A DNA stretch of 64,000 nucleotides, from assembly GCF_003719825.1 (NCBI RefSeq), contig NZ_RIBS01000002.1, positions 248,001-312,000 of the forward strand, in the 5' to 3' direction. The notes beneath the pieces are model-generated. The model saw only the letters and a list, made by a program, of their open reading frames with translations, ran no database searches and had not been told where the DNA came from. The DNA is from Montanilutibacter psychrotolerans (lineage in GTDB: Bacteria > Pseudomonadota > Gammaproteobacteria > Xanthomonadales > Xanthomonadaceae). Shown one piece after another: positions 42,503 to 53,210 of the stretch (its first letter is position 1; every line of letters begins with the position of its first letter). The position numbers were made by a program, and so were the translations under genes.

Positions 42503-45097
42503 TCAGCCCAGCGCCTTGAGTCGGTACAGGGCTTCGAGCGCCTGCTTGGGGGTGAGTTCGTCCGGGTCGATCGCGGCCAGGGCGTCGAGTGCGGCCGACG
42601 GCGCGGCAAACAGGCCGAACTGCTGCGGCGCATCCAGCGCTGCCGGCGTCAGTGCGGGCTGCGGGTTGTCCCGGCTGTGCTGTTCCAGCTCGGCAAGGCG
42701 GCCGCGGGCCTGTCGCACTACCGATTTGGGCAGGCCAGCCAGCGCGGCGACCTGCAGACCGAAGCTGCGATCGGCCGGACCGTCCTTGACTGCGTGCATG
42801 AACACCAGTGCGTCGCCGTGTTCGACCGCGTCCAGGTGCACGTTGGCGATGCCGCTGCCCGGTTCGGCCAGCGCGGTGAGTTCGAAATAGTGGGTAGCGA
42901 ACAGCGTGTACGCGCGGTTCGCCTGGGCGAGGTGGCGTGCGCAGGCTTCGGCCAGCGCAAGACCGTCGTAGGTCGACGTACCGCGGCCGATCTCGTCCAT
43001 CAGCACCAGCGACTGGTCGCTGGCGTGGTGGAGGATGTAGCTGGTTTCGCTCATCTCGACCATGAAGGTCGATTGGCCGCGCGCCAGGTCGTCGCCCGCG
43101 CCGATGCGCGTGAGGATCCGGTCGACCGGTCCCAGCACCGCGCGTGCGGCCGGCACGAAACTGCCGATGTGCGCCAGCAGCACGATCAAGGCGTTCTGGC
43201 GCATGTAGGTGCTCTTGCCGCCCATGTTCGGACCGGTGATCACCAGCATGCGGCGTGCGCCGTGCGCGGCATCGTCGCCAAGCACCAGGTCGTTGGGCTC
43301 GAACGGTTCGCTGCGGACGGCCTCGACCACCGGATGGCGGCCGCGTTCGATGCGGATGCCGGGCTCGTCGCACAACTCCGGCTGCGCCCAGTCCAGCGCG
43401 TGTGCGCGTTCGCCGAACGCGGCCAGCACGTCCAGTTCGGCCAATGCGGCGGCGCAGCGACGCAGCGGCTGCAGGCGGGCATTGAGTTCGTCGAGGATGG
43501 TTTCGTACAGCATCCGTTCGCGGGCGAGTGCGCGTTCGCGCGCAGACAGCACCTTGTCCTCGAACTGCTTGAGCTCCTCGGTGATGTAGCGCTCGGCGTT
43601 GGTCAGGGTCTGGCGACGCGTGTAATGCGTGGGCGCCTTGTCGGCCTGTGCCTTGCTGACCTCCAGGTAGTAACCGTGCACGCGGTTGTAGCCCACCTTC
43701 AGCGTCGCGATGCCGCTGGCGATGCGTTCGCGTGCTTCCAGGTCCACGAGGAACTGGTCGGCATGGGTGGACAACGTGCGCAGCTCATCGAGTTCGGCGT
43801 CGAAGCCCGGCGCGAACACGCCGCCGTCGCGCGCCAGCACCGGCGGCTGTTCGACGATGGCCGTGCGCAGCAGGTGCGCGTGCTCGTCGTGTTCGCCCAG
43901 CTCGGCGGCCAGCTCGGCCAGACGCGGCGAGTCCAGCGGGGCGAGCAGGGCGCGCAGTTCTGGCAACAGGCCCAAGCCGTCGCGCAGCGTCGACAGGTCG
44001 CGCGGTCGCGCGCTGCGCAGGGCGATGCGCGAGAGGATGCGTTCGAGGTCGCCCACCGCGCGGAACCGCTCGCGCAGGGCATCGTTGTTGCGCGATTCGA
44101 TCAACGTCGCCACCGCGTGGTGGCGCAGTCGCAACGTGGCGCGGTCGCGCAACGGTCGATGCAGCCAGCGGCGCAACAGACGTCCGCCCATCGGCGAGAT
44201 GGTCGAGTCGAGCACGCCCAGCAGGGTGGTGCGGGTGTCGCCATCGACGCGGCTGTCGAGTTCGAGGTGGCGGCGCGTGGCGGCGTTCATCGCGATGGCG
44301 CCGTCGCCGGACTCCACCGCGATGGCGGTCAGGTGCGGCAGCCGCTGCTTCTGGGTTTCCTCGACGTAGCCCAACAGCGCCGCAGCGGCGGCAATCGACA
44401 ACGGCTTGTCTTCGAGGCCGAAGCCGGACAGATCGTGCAGGTTGAAGAAGCGCAGCAGCTGGCGCCGGCCGCTGTCGGCGTCGAACAGCCAGGGCGCACG
44501 CCGGCGCACGCCGCTGCGCTCGGCCACGAATGCCGGCCAGCCGTCTTCGTCGGCGCACAGCGTCTCGGCCGGCTCCAGCCGCGCCAGTTCGGCCTCGAGT
44601 GCGTCCTCGTTGGCGACCTCGTTGACCAGGAAGCGGCCACCGGCGAGGTCGGCCCAGGCGACGCCGAATCCGCTCTTGCCGCGCGCGATGGCAAGCAGCA
44701 GTGTGTCGCGGCGTTCGCTAAGCAGCGCTTCGTCGGTGACCGTGCCGGGGGTGACGATGCGAACGACCTTGCGCTCGACGATGCCCTTGGCCAGCGCCGG
44801 GTCGCCGATCTGCTCGCAGATCGCCACCGACTCGCCCAGCGCCACCAGCCGCGCGAGATAGCCTTCGGCGGAGTGGTGCGGCACACCCGCCATCGGGATC
44901 GGCGCGCCGCCGGAGTTGCCGCGCTGGGTAAGGGTGATGTCGAGCAGCCGTGCGGCCTTGCGCGCGTCGTCGTAGAACAGCTCGTAGAAGTCGCCCATCC
45001 GGAAGAACATCAGCACGTCGGGGTGATCGTGCTTGGCCGCGAAGAATTGCTTCATCAACGGGGTGTGTTCGGGCGGCTTCTCGGCGGGGTTGGACAT
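42503..45097 (-). CDS. mutS: DNA mismatch repair protein MutS
   Basis: An 864-residue protein, normal length. The mismatch-reading motif [12 protein letters not shown] (Phe-x-Glu) is near residue 35, followed by connector, lever and clamp domains, and a C-terminal ABC-type ATPase with Walker [10 protein letters not shown], signature segment [10 protein letters not shown] and Walker [17 protein letters not shown]. It recognises mismatches and recruits MutL. The Met at 45097 begins the typical sequence; upstream frame is unlike MutS. No mutL in the window. Confidence 0.96.
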   Translation of the reverse strand: MSNPAEKPPEHTPLMKQFFAAKHDHPDVLMFFRMGDFYELFYDDARKAARLLDITLTQRGNSGGAPIPMAGVPHHSAEGYLARLVALGESVAICEQIGDPALAKGIVERKVVRIVTPGTVTDEALLSERRDTLLLAIARGKSGFGVAWADLAGGRFLVNEVANEDALEAELARLEPAETLCADEDGWPAFVAERSGVRRRAPWLFDADSGRRQLLRFFNLHDLSGFGLEDKPLSIAAAAALLGYVEETQKQRLPHLTAIAVESGDGAIAMNAATRRHLELDSRVDGDTRTTLLGVLDSTISPMGGRLLRRWLHRPLRDRATLRLRHHAVATLIESRNNDALRERFRAVGDLERILSRIALRSARPRDLSTLRDGLGLLPELRALLAPLDSPRLAELAAELGEHDEHAHLLRTAIVEQPPVLARDGGVFAPGFDAELDELRTLSTHADQFLVDLEARERIASGIATLKVGYNRVHGYYLEVSKAQADKAPTHYTRRQTLTNAERYITEELKQFEDKVLSARERALARERMLYETILDELNARLQPLRRCAAALAELDVLAAFGERAHALDWAQPELCDEPGIRIERGRHPVVEAVRSEPFEPNDLVLGDDAAHGARRMLVITGPNMGGKSTYMRQNALIVLLAHIGSFVPAARAVLGPVDRILTRIGAGDDLARGQSTFMVEMSETSYILHHASDQSLVLMDEIGRGTSTYDGLALAEACARHLAQANRAYTLFATHYFELTALAEPGSGIANVHLDAVEHGDALVFMHAVKDGPADRSFGLQVAALAGLPKSVVRQARGRLAELEQHSRDNPQPALTPAALDAPQQFGLFAAPSAALDALAAIDPDELTPKQALEALYRLKALG

Positions 45098-45316
45098 TCG
45101 TTCGCTGCTGGATTTCGGTGGCCGCCGGGGCGGTCGCGAGGCGCGGGGGCACGGCGGTCGCGAGGGAGCGGGCGATTGTAGCCAGTGGTGGGGATGCTTG
45201 CCCCGTTGATGTTTCGCGTGCGTGCCGAAATCGGCCCGAGAGAATGCCGCTCGCCGCCGGCCTCGCATCGCCGTTTTGCGGGGTTCGCACACCGCCAGGC
45301 CATTGAAGGGCGTGCG

Positions 45317-46141
45317 TCATCCGGAGCACGCCGCGTAGCCGGAGACGTTCCGTCCGAGGTGGATGTCCCGGATGGCCCGCCAGCCGTCACGGCCGTCCCC
45401 CGAAAGTTGCACGATGCCGGGGCCACCGTGAGCGCCGGCATCGCGGGCGCGGAGCGAAGACGAGAGCCTGGGATCGCCGGCAAAGAGGACATCGCCAAGG
45501 TAATAGGTGCACCGACCCGGCTCGATGACGTGCAGGTGGATGTGCGCAGGCGTGGTCCGGTCGGGGTAGGCACCTGGCCGGACAGTGGTGAAGGTGTAAC
45601 GACCCGACGCGTCGGTTCTCGCCCAGGCGCGCAGTCGACCGTGGCGAGCCGCCGCGCCCGAGAGTCCCGGGCCGGACGGGTAGCGGCCCCGGGCGTCGGT
45701 TTGATAGGTGTAGACCACGATGTTGGCCTGCGGCTTGCCCGCCAGGTTCCTGACCGTGCCGGTGAGTAGTAGCCGATCTCCGGCGTCGTGCTCCGTGGCA
45801 ATCCGGGACACGGGTCCGGGGTTGGCGGGTATCCCCTGAAAAACTGCCTCACAGCCCTCGCAGGGGAGGCCGACGACGCGTTCGCGCCCGGTGATCCTGG
45901 AAACGGCGCTCGCGGTAACCCGCCTGCCAGACCGCAGCGCGATCGCACCGCGCTGGGTCGAAGCCACGAACCCGCCGGCGTCGTAACCGTGCCGGCACAA
46001 CGGGCAGGCCTGCTCTCCGGTGTTCGCGTCTTGCAGGTGCGTAACATCGATGGCAGGCAGCGCGTCCCAGAGGGCGACACCCGCTGCGACTACGGCAGGT
46101 GGACACGACCACGACAGAACAAGACAGAGCAGGGCACGCAT
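45317..46141 (-). CDS. Secreted intradiol dioxygenase-like protein with N-terminal extension
   Basis: A 274-residue protein with a signal peptide (cleavage near VVA, about residue 19). Residues about 90-274 resemble secreted intradiol ring-cleavage dioxygenases: GCEAVFQGIP, NIVVYTYQTDARGRYPSG, ARTDASGRYTFTTVRPGAYPD and AHIHLHV, with the tyrosines and the HxH pair that bind Fe(III). Residues 25-90 look like a fragment of another domain, with ACPLCRHGYDAG as in thioredoxin-like proteins. The ATG at 46141 follows AGGAAG. It is divergent from the ECF sigma factor gene. Confidence 0.75.
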   Translation of the reverse strand: MRALLCLVLSWSCPPAVVAAGVALWDALPAIDVTHLQDANTGEQACPLCRHGYDAGGFVASTQRGAIALRSGRRVTASAVSRITGRERVVGLPCEGCEAVFQGIPANPGPVSRIATEHDAGDRLLLTGTVRNLAGKPQANIVVYTYQTDARGRYPSGPGLSGAAARHGRLRAWARTDASGRYTFTTVRPGAYPDRTTPAHIHLHVIEPGRCTYYLGDVLFAGDPRLSSSLRARDAGAHGGPGIVQLSGDGRDGWRAIRDIHLGRNVSGYAACSG

Positions 46142-46195
46142 GGATGCTTCCTGGATGAGACGGACTGACAGGAAGACCATTGCCGAACCCGGGCC

Positions 46196-46220
46196 GTTAA
46201 CACGCGACCGCGTTGTTAAC
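46196..46220. promoter_or_regulatory. GTTAAC inverted repeat between divergent genes
   Basis: GTTAACACGCG and CGCGTTGTTAAC face each other across two bases, 55 bases from the dioxygenase start and 27 from the sigma gene start. Each end is itself a palindrome. It is well placed for a regulator controlling both genes. Confidence 0.5.
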
Positions 46221-46246
46221 GATGGCCGGCCAATCCGGCTCTACCT

Positions 46247-46837
46247 GTGGATGACGGGAACTCCCCTTTGAGCAGGACCGATCGCAATGCCTTGACGGCG
46301 TTCGACGTCGCAGGCTGGGTCCGCGAGGCGCGTCGTGGCTCGCAGGCGGGCTATGCGCAGCTGTATCGGCGTTTCGCCCCGCTGGTGCACGGGATTCTGC
46401 TGGGTCGTTTCCGTCCCGCACTGGCCGACGAACTCTCCCAGGAATGCTTTGCCAACGCGTTTGGGCACCTGGCGCAACTCAAGGAGGATCACAAGTTCGG
46501 TCCGTGGATCGCGACCATCGCCCGCCGCGTGCAGCCGCCAGTGTCCGGCCGCGAACTGAGCCTGACGGATGTGCCGGATATGGAAAGCCACAAGGCCTCT
46601 CCCGAAGACCGCACCGAAGCCGAGAAAGTCCTGCGTGCGGTCATGTCGTTACCGCAGGCGTATCGCGAGACGTTGCTGCTGCGATTGGCCGAGGGCCTGA
46701 CCGGCCCGGAGATCGCCGCGATGACCGGGCTCACCCCGGAGTCGGTACGGGTCAACCTGCACCGCGGCATGGCCAAGTTGCGTGATGCGTTGGGCGTGAC
46801 ACCGACCGCCGCCATGGCTGTGGAGAAGGCGCCATGA
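46247..46837 (+). CDS. ECF-type RNA polymerase sigma factor
   Basis: A 196-residue sigma-70 family protein. Region 2 is visible at residues about 25-75 (YAQLYRRFAPLVHGILLGRF, LSQECFANAFGHL) and region 4 at about 130-180 (LPQAYRETLLLRLAEGLTGPEIAAMTGLTPESVRVNLHRG). It starts at GTG 46247 or TTG 46268, where GGGA is about 10 bases upstream. Its ATGA overlap with the next gene, a FecR-like protein, indicates an ECF/anti-sigma pair for cell-surface signalling. Confidence 0.85.
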   Translation: MDDGNSPLSRTDRNALTAFDVAGWVREARRGSQAGYAQLYRRFAPLVHGILLGRFRPALADELSQECFANAFGHLAQLKEDHKFGPWIATIARRVQPPVSGRELSLTDVPDMESHKASPEDRTEAEKVLRAVMSLPQAYRETLLLRLAEGLTGPEIAAMTGLTPESVRVNLHRGMAKLRDALGVTPTAAMAVEKAP

Positions 46838-47886
46838 ACGAAACACACCAGGGTGGATGGAATCCGAACTGTCCCGACGACGCGGACCTGGAGTACTTCG
46901 CGACGTTGCTCTCGCCCTATGGCAGCAAAGCCAGGGGGTTGGGCGAATGGCGGCCGGTTGAACGACGGTGGCCTCGCTCGACGCGCAAGGCCCTCGCGTG
47001 GAGCGCCGCCGGCCTGGCCGCGTGCTTGCTCGTCTGCATCGGATGGGGGTATCGCCTCGCCTGGCCGGCTGGCCGGTCCTGGTCTGTCGTTGCGGCAGAG
47101 GCAGCAACCCGAAACGATGTCGCCGATCGGTTGGCGCAAGGCGCTGTGGTCGAGGCCGCCGGAAAGGACCCGCTTCGCATTGCCGTCGCGCGCATTGGAC
47201 GCATTGCGCTCTCGCCGGGGTCGAGGCTGCGCCTGCTCGAAACGCGGACCGGAGCGCACCGCGTGACGCTCGAGGTTGGCCATATGCGTGCCCGGATATG
47301 GGCACCGCCGGGCCATTTCCGCGTTGCCGACGGCCCGGCCGAAGTCGTGGACCTGGGGTGCGATTTCGATGTGTGGAAACAAGGCGACGGGAGCGGGAGG
47401 GTCTTCGTCCGAAGCGGCTGGGTGGCCTATCGCGTCGGATCGAAGGACGTGCTCGTCCCGGCCGGATTTGGCATGCGCTTTGATGCACGCGGGCCTGCCA
47501 CGCCGCTGCGTCCAAACGCCACGCGCGCGTTCACGACGTCGGTCCGGGACCTGGAAAACGCGTTGACCCGAGCTGATACCTCCGATGGCGACATGCAAGA
47601 CATCGACGTCACCGCCGCCGACATCCGCGCCGCTGCCGATCGGGTTGCGGCGAACGCGGCCGACACCGACGCCTACACGTTGCTGAGTCTGCTTACTGTT
47701 CACCCCGACCTGGCGGGCACTGCGCTCTATCCGCGCCTGGCCAGGGCGCTGCGTATTGCGCGGACGGATCGAACACACCGCGCTGGCTGGATTGCAGGCG
47801 ATCAACGCGCCATCAATCAATGGTGGGAAAAGTACCCAACCCAGCCCAAGCGGTGGTGGACCCACTGGGCCGATGCGTTGCCTTGA
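46834..47886 (+). CDS. FecR-like anti-sigma/sensor membrane protein
   Basis: A 350-residue protein with a cytoplasmic N-terminus of about 45 residues, one membrane segment (about 52-75) and a FecR-like periplasmic domain (about 90-200, with SPGSRLRLLETRTGAHRVTLEVGHMRARIWAPPGHFRVADG in parts). The C-terminal 120 residues are helical and less typical. It would hold the sigma factor inactive until a receptor signal arrives. It overlaps the sigma gene by four bases, and a TonB-dependent receptor follows. Confidence 0.8.
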   Translation: MNETHQGGWNPNCPDDADLEYFATLLSPYGSKARGLGEWRPVERRWPRSTRKALAWSAAGLAACLLVCIGWGYRLAWPAGRSWSVVAAEAATRNDVADRLAQGAVVEAAGKDPLRIAVARIGRIALSPGSRLRLLETRTGAHRVTLEVGHMRARIWAPPGHFRVADGPAEVVDLGCDFDVWKQGDGSGRVFVRSGWVAYRVGSKDVLVPAGFGMRFDARGPATPLRPNATRAFTTSVRDLENALTRADTSDGDMQDIDVTAADIRAAADRVAANAADTDAYTLLSLLTVHPDLAGTALYPRLARALRIARTDRTHRAGWIAGDQRAINQWWEKYPTQPKRWWTHWADALP

Positions 47887-48186
47887 CCCGATGCACGTTC
47901 GCGTCGGGAGGATGCCTTTTGGCTGAAGGACGGCGACGGGCCGGCACAGCCGGTGCGGGGGCGTTTCGGAGTGGCGCTCGATGCCGATTGCTGCAGTGCG
48001 TCATGACGGCCGCTAGCCACGTGCTAGCGTCGTCGCCGTAAGCCCCCGGATGGTAATGGATGACTGGTTGAGGGCGGAATGTGTCCAGTCGTGATGTGGC
48101 ATTCGGGATCGCCCATCACGGGTCGCCAGCCGGGGAGCTGCGGCAGTCGCGACGAATGCATTCCATCCATCCAGGGGAGTAGCGCC
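47887..48186. promoter_or_regulatory. Leader of the TonB-dependent receptor gene with an inverted repeat
   Basis: The 300-bp gap holds CGCTAGC-CACGT-GCTAGCG (48011-48029), a perfect 7-bp inverted pair around a CACGTG-like core, about 160 bases before the receptor start. No -35/-10 pair was convincing. It could be a regulator site or part of a leader hairpin. Confidence 0.4.
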
Positions 48187-50721
48187 ATGCAAACTCGCAA
48201 GCCGGGTCGCAACGTGCTGGTGGTTGCGGTTGCCACCGCATTGTTCTCGTTGTCGTCGATGCCGTTGCATGCGCAACAGGCGCCGACCAGCGGCCCGCCG
48301 GACGAAGAAAGCCCCGCCACGCTCGACAGCATCACCGTCACCGCGCAGAAGCGCGAGGAGGCGTTGCAGGACGTGCCGATCATGGTCACCGCGTTGTCCG
48401 AGCAGGTGATGCGTGACACCGGCGTGCGCGACGTCAAGGACCTGCAAATCCTGGTGCCCGGGCTCACCGTGTCGAGCACGCAGAGCGAGGTGCAGACGGT
48501 CGCGCGCATCCGCGGCATCGGCACGGTGGGCGACAACCCCGGCCTTGAGTCGTCGGTGGGCGTGGTGATCGATGGCGTGTACCGGCCGCGCAACGGCGTC
48601 GGCTTCGGCGACCTGGGCGAGATCGAACGCATCGAAGTGCTTAAGGGCCCGCAAGGCACGGTGTTCGGCAAGAACACCTCGGCCGGCGTCATCAACGTGG
48701 TGACCCGCCGACCGAGCTACCAGACGTCGGTCGAAGGCGAGATCACGGCCGGCAACTACGGCGCACTGGGTGTGTCCGGTGCGCTCAACACCGCCGTGGG
48801 CGAAAGCGCCGCGCTGCGCGTGTACGGCGCGATGCGCGAACGCGATGGCTTCAGCGACGTGCGCACCGGCAGAGGTCCGCGCCGCGAAACCACCGACGGC
48901 GACCAGAACTTCCACACGCTGCGCGGCCAGGTGCTGTTCGAGCCGAGCGAGACGCTCGACATCAACATCAGCGCCGACTTCACCAGCCGTGAAGAGAACT
49001 GCTGCGTCGGCATGACCACCGTGCGTGGTCCGACCGCGGCGATCATCAACGCGCTGGTCGGCGGCACGGGCGTTGCCCCGGTGGCCGATCCGTTCGCGCG
49101 CGTGGCCTGGAGCAACCGCAGTACCGAGCAGGACATCAAGGACAAGGGCGTGGCGGTCGAGCTCAACTGGGAGTCGCCGTGGTTCGGCGGTTCCACGCTG
49201 ACCTCCATCACCGCCCAGCGTGACTGGCAGGCCATCAACGGCCTGGACTTCGACTTCACCAGCGCCGATCTGCTGTACCGCGAAGCGGATCCGGACGAAT
49301 CGTTCACTGGCTTCGAGACGTTCAGCCAGGAGTTCCGGTTGACCGGCAGCAGCGATCGTCTGGACTGGATGGTCGGTGCGTTCTATTCCGACGAGGACCT
49401 GACGCGCAACGACTCGTACCGGATCGGCAATGCGTACGCGCCATACCTGTCGATCGCGGTGCTGTCGCGCATCGCACAGCAGCTGGCGCCGCTGGGCATC
49501 AACGTCAACATGGCCAACGCGGGTGCCTTCTTCGGGCAGGCCAGCGGCGGCGCGAACTTCGCCGGCCTGGGGGCCGACGACGACTACGAGCAGAGCAGCC
49601 GCAGCGCCGCGTTGTTCACCAACACCACGTTCCACGCCACCGATGCGCTCGACCTGACCGTGGGCCTGCGTTACACCCGCGAGCGCAAGCGACTGGAATC
49701 CCTGTACGACAATCCCAATGGCGGCGCGGGCTGCGGTTCGGCGCTGGCCAATCCGGCACAGGTCGGTGCCGCACTGGCCGCACGCGGCGTGCCGGTCCAG
49801 TTGTTGTCGACGCTGGTGCCGCAGGTGATCGGCTTCATGTGCCTGCCGTGGGCGAACCCGCTGCACGACGGCCGCGCGACCAACCAGGAGCGCAGCGAAG
49901 GCGAGTGGTCGGGCACGCTGAAGGCGGCCTACCGTTGGAACGATCGCGTGATGACCTACGCCTCCGCCGCACGCGGTTACAAGGCCGGCGGCTTCAACCT
50001 GGATCGCGTGCAGTCCTCCAACGGGCTGTCCAGCGGCACCGCCGGCATCGCGCCGGTCGCCGATACCTCGTTCCCCGCGGAGTTCGTCGACAGCTACGAG
50101 CTGGGCGCCAAGACCACCTGGGCCGGCGGCAACCTGCTGCTCAACGCCACGTTGTTCCACCAGACGTATTCCGACTTCCAGCTCAACAGCTTCCTCGGCA
50201 CCAGCTTCGTGGTCCGCTCGATTCCCGAAGTCGTGTCGCAGGGTATCGACACCGAAGTGCTGTGGCAGACCGGCGTCGACGGGCTGATGCTGCAGGGCGG
50301 CCTCACCTATGCCGATACGCGCTATGGCGACGACCTGCTGCCCGACGCCGACCTGTCCAAGCTTCCCGGCAACCGCGCCAGCTTCGCGCCGTACTGGTCG
50401 GGCACCGCGGCGGTCACCTACCAGTTCCAGTTCGGCAGCTCGTTGATCGGGCGCTTCCACATGGGTGGCAAGTACACCTCGGACTACAACACCGGCTCGG
50501 ACCTCGATGCGGAGAAGGCGCAGGAGGCGTACACGGTGGTCAACGCGCGGGTGGGCGTGGGCAGCAGCCACAAACGCTGGATGCTCGAGGCCTGGGCGCT
50601 CAACCTCACCGACACCGAGTACAAGCAGGTCGGGTTCGATGCGCCGCTGCAGGCCGGTTCGTGGAACGCGTTCCTCGGCGCCCCGCGCACCTACGGCGTG
50701 ACCCTGCGGATGAAGTACTGA
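48187..50721 (+). CDS. TonB-dependent outer-membrane receptor
   Basis: An 844-residue receptor. It has a signal peptide to about residue 29, a TonB-box-like ITVTAQKREE (about residue 49), a plug domain with IEVLKGPQGTVFGKNTSAGVINVVTRRP, and a long beta-barrel ending in the typical aromatic C-terminus (VTLRMKY). It brings a substrate such as an iron complex, sugar or aromatic across the outer membrane with TonB energy. No sigma-activating N-terminal extension is visible, so it is not clearly the partner of the upstream FecR. The start ATG 48187 has AGGGGAG upstream. Confidence 0.9.
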   Translation: MQTRKPGRNVLVVAVATALFSLSSMPLHAQQAPTSGPPDEESPATLDSITVTAQKREEALQDVPIMVTALSEQVMRDTGVRDVKDLQILVPGLTVSSTQSEVQTVARIRGIGTVGDNPGLESSVGVVIDGVYRPRNGVGFGDLGEIERIEVLKGPQGTVFGKNTSAGVINVVTRRPSYQTSVEGEITAGNYGALGVSGALNTAVGESAALRVYGAMRERDGFSDVRTGRGPRRETTDGDQNFHTLRGQVLFEPSETLDINISADFTSREENCCVGMTTVRGPTAAIINALVGGTGVAPVADPFARVAWSNRSTEQDIKDKGVAVELNWESPWFGGSTLTSITAQRDWQAINGLDFDFTSADLLYREADPDESFTGFETFSQEFRLTGSSDRLDWMVGAFYSDEDLTRNDSYRIGNAYAPYLSIAVLSRIAQQLAPLGINVNMANAGAFFGQASGGANFAGLGADDDYEQSSRSAALFTNTTFHATDALDLTVGLRYTRERKRLESLYDNPNGGAGCGSALANPAQVGAALAARGVPVQLLSTLVPQVIGFMCLPWANPLHDGRATNQERSEGEWSGTLKAAYRWNDRVMTYASAARGYKAGGFNLDRVQSSNGLSSGTAGIAPVADTSFPAEFVDSYELGAKTTWAGGNLLLNATLFHQTYSDFQLNSFLGTSFVVRSIPEVVSQGIDTEVLWQTGVDGLMLQGGLTYADTRYGDDLLPDADLSKLPGNRASFAPYWSGTAAVTYQFQFGSSLIGRFHMGGKYTSDYNTGSDLDAEKAQEAYTVVNARVGVGSSHKRWMLEAWALNLTDTEYKQVGFDAPLQAGSWNAFLGAPRTYGVTLRMKY

Positions 50722-50838
50722 GCGCACGCGGTTGCCGCCAAAACCCGGCCGGGTGGCCCGTGAACGCGGGCTGCCCGACGGTCCCTCCGCGGTGGGGCCT
50801 GCGCCGACGCAACGAGGGTGGTCGGTATAGTGGCCGGC

Positions 50839-51357
50839 ATGAACGATGCCGGTTTGTCACAGCTCGACCTCTCCGATGCCGCACTGCAGGCGCTCGCCGA
50901 CGAGGTGGGAGATCACGCGCGCAGCCACCACCAGTTGCTGGTGACCGCCGAGAGTTGCACCGGCGGGTGGATCGCCAAGGTGCTGACCGATGTCGCCGGT
51001 TCGTCGGGCTGGTTCGAGTGCGGGATGGTGGCCTACGGCTACGAGGCCAAGCAGGCGCTGCTCGGCGTGCGGCCCGAGACGCTCGAACTGCATGGCGCGG
51101 TCAGCCGCGAAACCGTCATCGAAATGGTGTCTGGCGCGCTGGTGCATTCCGGGGCAACCCTTGCCGTGGCCGTCACCGGCATCGCGGGCCCTGGCGGTGG
51201 CACCGAAGAGAAGCCGGTAGGCACGGTCTGGATCGGCTGGAAGCGTCGCGGCGGCTACACGCAGGCCGAACTCTTCCACTTCGACGGCGACCGCGAGGCG
51301 GTACGGCGCCAGACCGTGGCGGCCTCGCTTCGCGGCCTGCTGGGCATCCTGGGATAG
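50839..51357 (+). CDS. pncC: CinA C-terminal domain nicotinamide-nucleotide amidase
   Basis: A 172-residue protein of the CinA_C/PncC family, which deamidates NMN in pyridine-nucleotide recycling. Diagnostic parts are LVTAESCTGGWIAKVLTDVAGSSGWFECGMVAYG and AVAVTGIAGPGGGTEEKPVGTVWIGW. A TATAGT -10-like box at 50826-50831 sits only 8 bases from the ATG, so the message may be nearly leaderless. It lies just upstream of lexA, as often seen. Confidence 0.88.
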   Translation: MNDAGLSQLDLSDAALQALADEVGDHARSHHQLLVTAESCTGGWIAKVLTDVAGSSGWFECGMVAYGYEAKQALLGVRPETLELHGAVSRETVIEMVSGALVHSGATLAVAVTGIAGPGGGTEEKPVGTVWIGWKRRGGYTQAELFHFDGDREAVRRQTVAASLRGLLGILG

Positions 51358-51383
51358 ACGACGGGCCCGCCCCATTGATTTGA

Positions 51384-51418
51384 TTGACGAAGCGATTTGT
51401 TAGTAGTATTGCTACTAA
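51384..51418 (+). promoter_or_regulatory. lexA promoter with LexA (SOS) box
   Basis: The palindrome TTAGTAGTATTGCTACTAA (51400-51418), of the Xanthomonas LexA1 type (TTAGTAGTAATACTACTAA), ends two bases before the lexA ATG. A -35 box TTGACG (51384-51389) and a weak -10 TATTGC (51407-51412) are 17 bases apart, the latter inside the box, so LexA binding would block polymerase. Confidence 0.85.
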
Positions 51419-51420
51419 CC

Positions 51421-52050
51421 ATGGACATCTCCGATACCCAGCGCGCCATCCTCGAGCTCATCACCGGGCGTATCGAAAGCGATGGCGTGCCGCCCTCGCA
51501 GACCGAGATCGCCGCCGCGATGGGGTTCAGTAGCATCCGTGCGGCCCAATACCATCTGCAGGCGCTCGAACAGGCAGGTGCCATCAAGCGCGTGCCCGGC
51601 CAGGCGCGCGGCATCCGCCTGTGCCAGCCGGCGCGGGTGGCTGCCAGCAATGACGACGCGTTGCGCCTGCCGATTCTCGGCCGGGTCGCCGCCGGTTCGC
51701 CGATCGGCTCGGGCGCCGATGCCCACGGCGCAGACGACTACGTGCTGCTTGATCGCACCTTTTTCCACCCGTCGCCGGACTACCTGCTCAAGGTTCACGG
51801 CGACTCGATGCGCGACGAAGGCATCTTCGATGGCGATCTCATCGGTGTGCACCGCACCCGCGATGCGCGTTCGGGTCAGATCGTGGTGGCCCGGATCGAC
51901 GACGAGATCACCGTCAAGCTGCTCAAGATCGGCAAGGACCGCATCCGTCTGTTGCCGCGCAATCCCGACTACGCGCCGATCGATGTGTTGCCCGATCAGG
52001 ATTTCGCCATCGAAGGCCTGTACTGCGGCCTGGTGCGTCCAAGCCGATGA
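51421..52050 (+). CDS. lexA: SOS repressor LexA
   Basis: A 209-residue protein. The N-terminal winged helix (residues 1-67, with PPSQTEIAAAMGFSSIRAAQYHL) and C-terminal peptidase domain are complete. Self-cleavage would occur at Ala91-Gly92 (VAAG), using Ser129 (GDSM) and Lys166 (VKLL). It represses SOS genes including itself through the box upstream. The order lexA-recA-recX matches the Xanthomonadaceae. Confidence 0.95.
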   Translation: MDISDTQRAILELITGRIESDGVPPSQTEIAAAMGFSSIRAAQYHLQALEQAGAIKRVPGQARGIRLCQPARVAASNDDALRLPILGRVAAGSPIGSGADAHGADDYVLLDRTFFHPSPDYLLKVHGDSMRDEGIFDGDLIGVHRTRDARSGQIVVARIDDEITVKLLKIGKDRIRLLPRNPDYAPIDVLPDQDFAIEGLYCGLVRPSR

Positions 52051-52155
52051 GTCCTGACGTGATCGCGGCGGCCCGCGTCTCAGCTCCTGCGATGCGCTGC
52101 CCGTAGATTGCCCTCCATTCCAACCCCTTCCCTCCGACTTCCCAAGGAACCCACC

Positions 52156-53193
<1,038 letters not shown>

Positions 53194-53210
53194 GGTAGGC
53201 AGGCCGCCCC

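Noticed and set aside
48013-50727. 904-residue frame on the minus strand across the TonB receptor
   Set aside because: The plus strand encodes an obvious receptor with signal peptide, plug and barrel end. The antisense product is a His/Arg/Gln-rich composition artefact.
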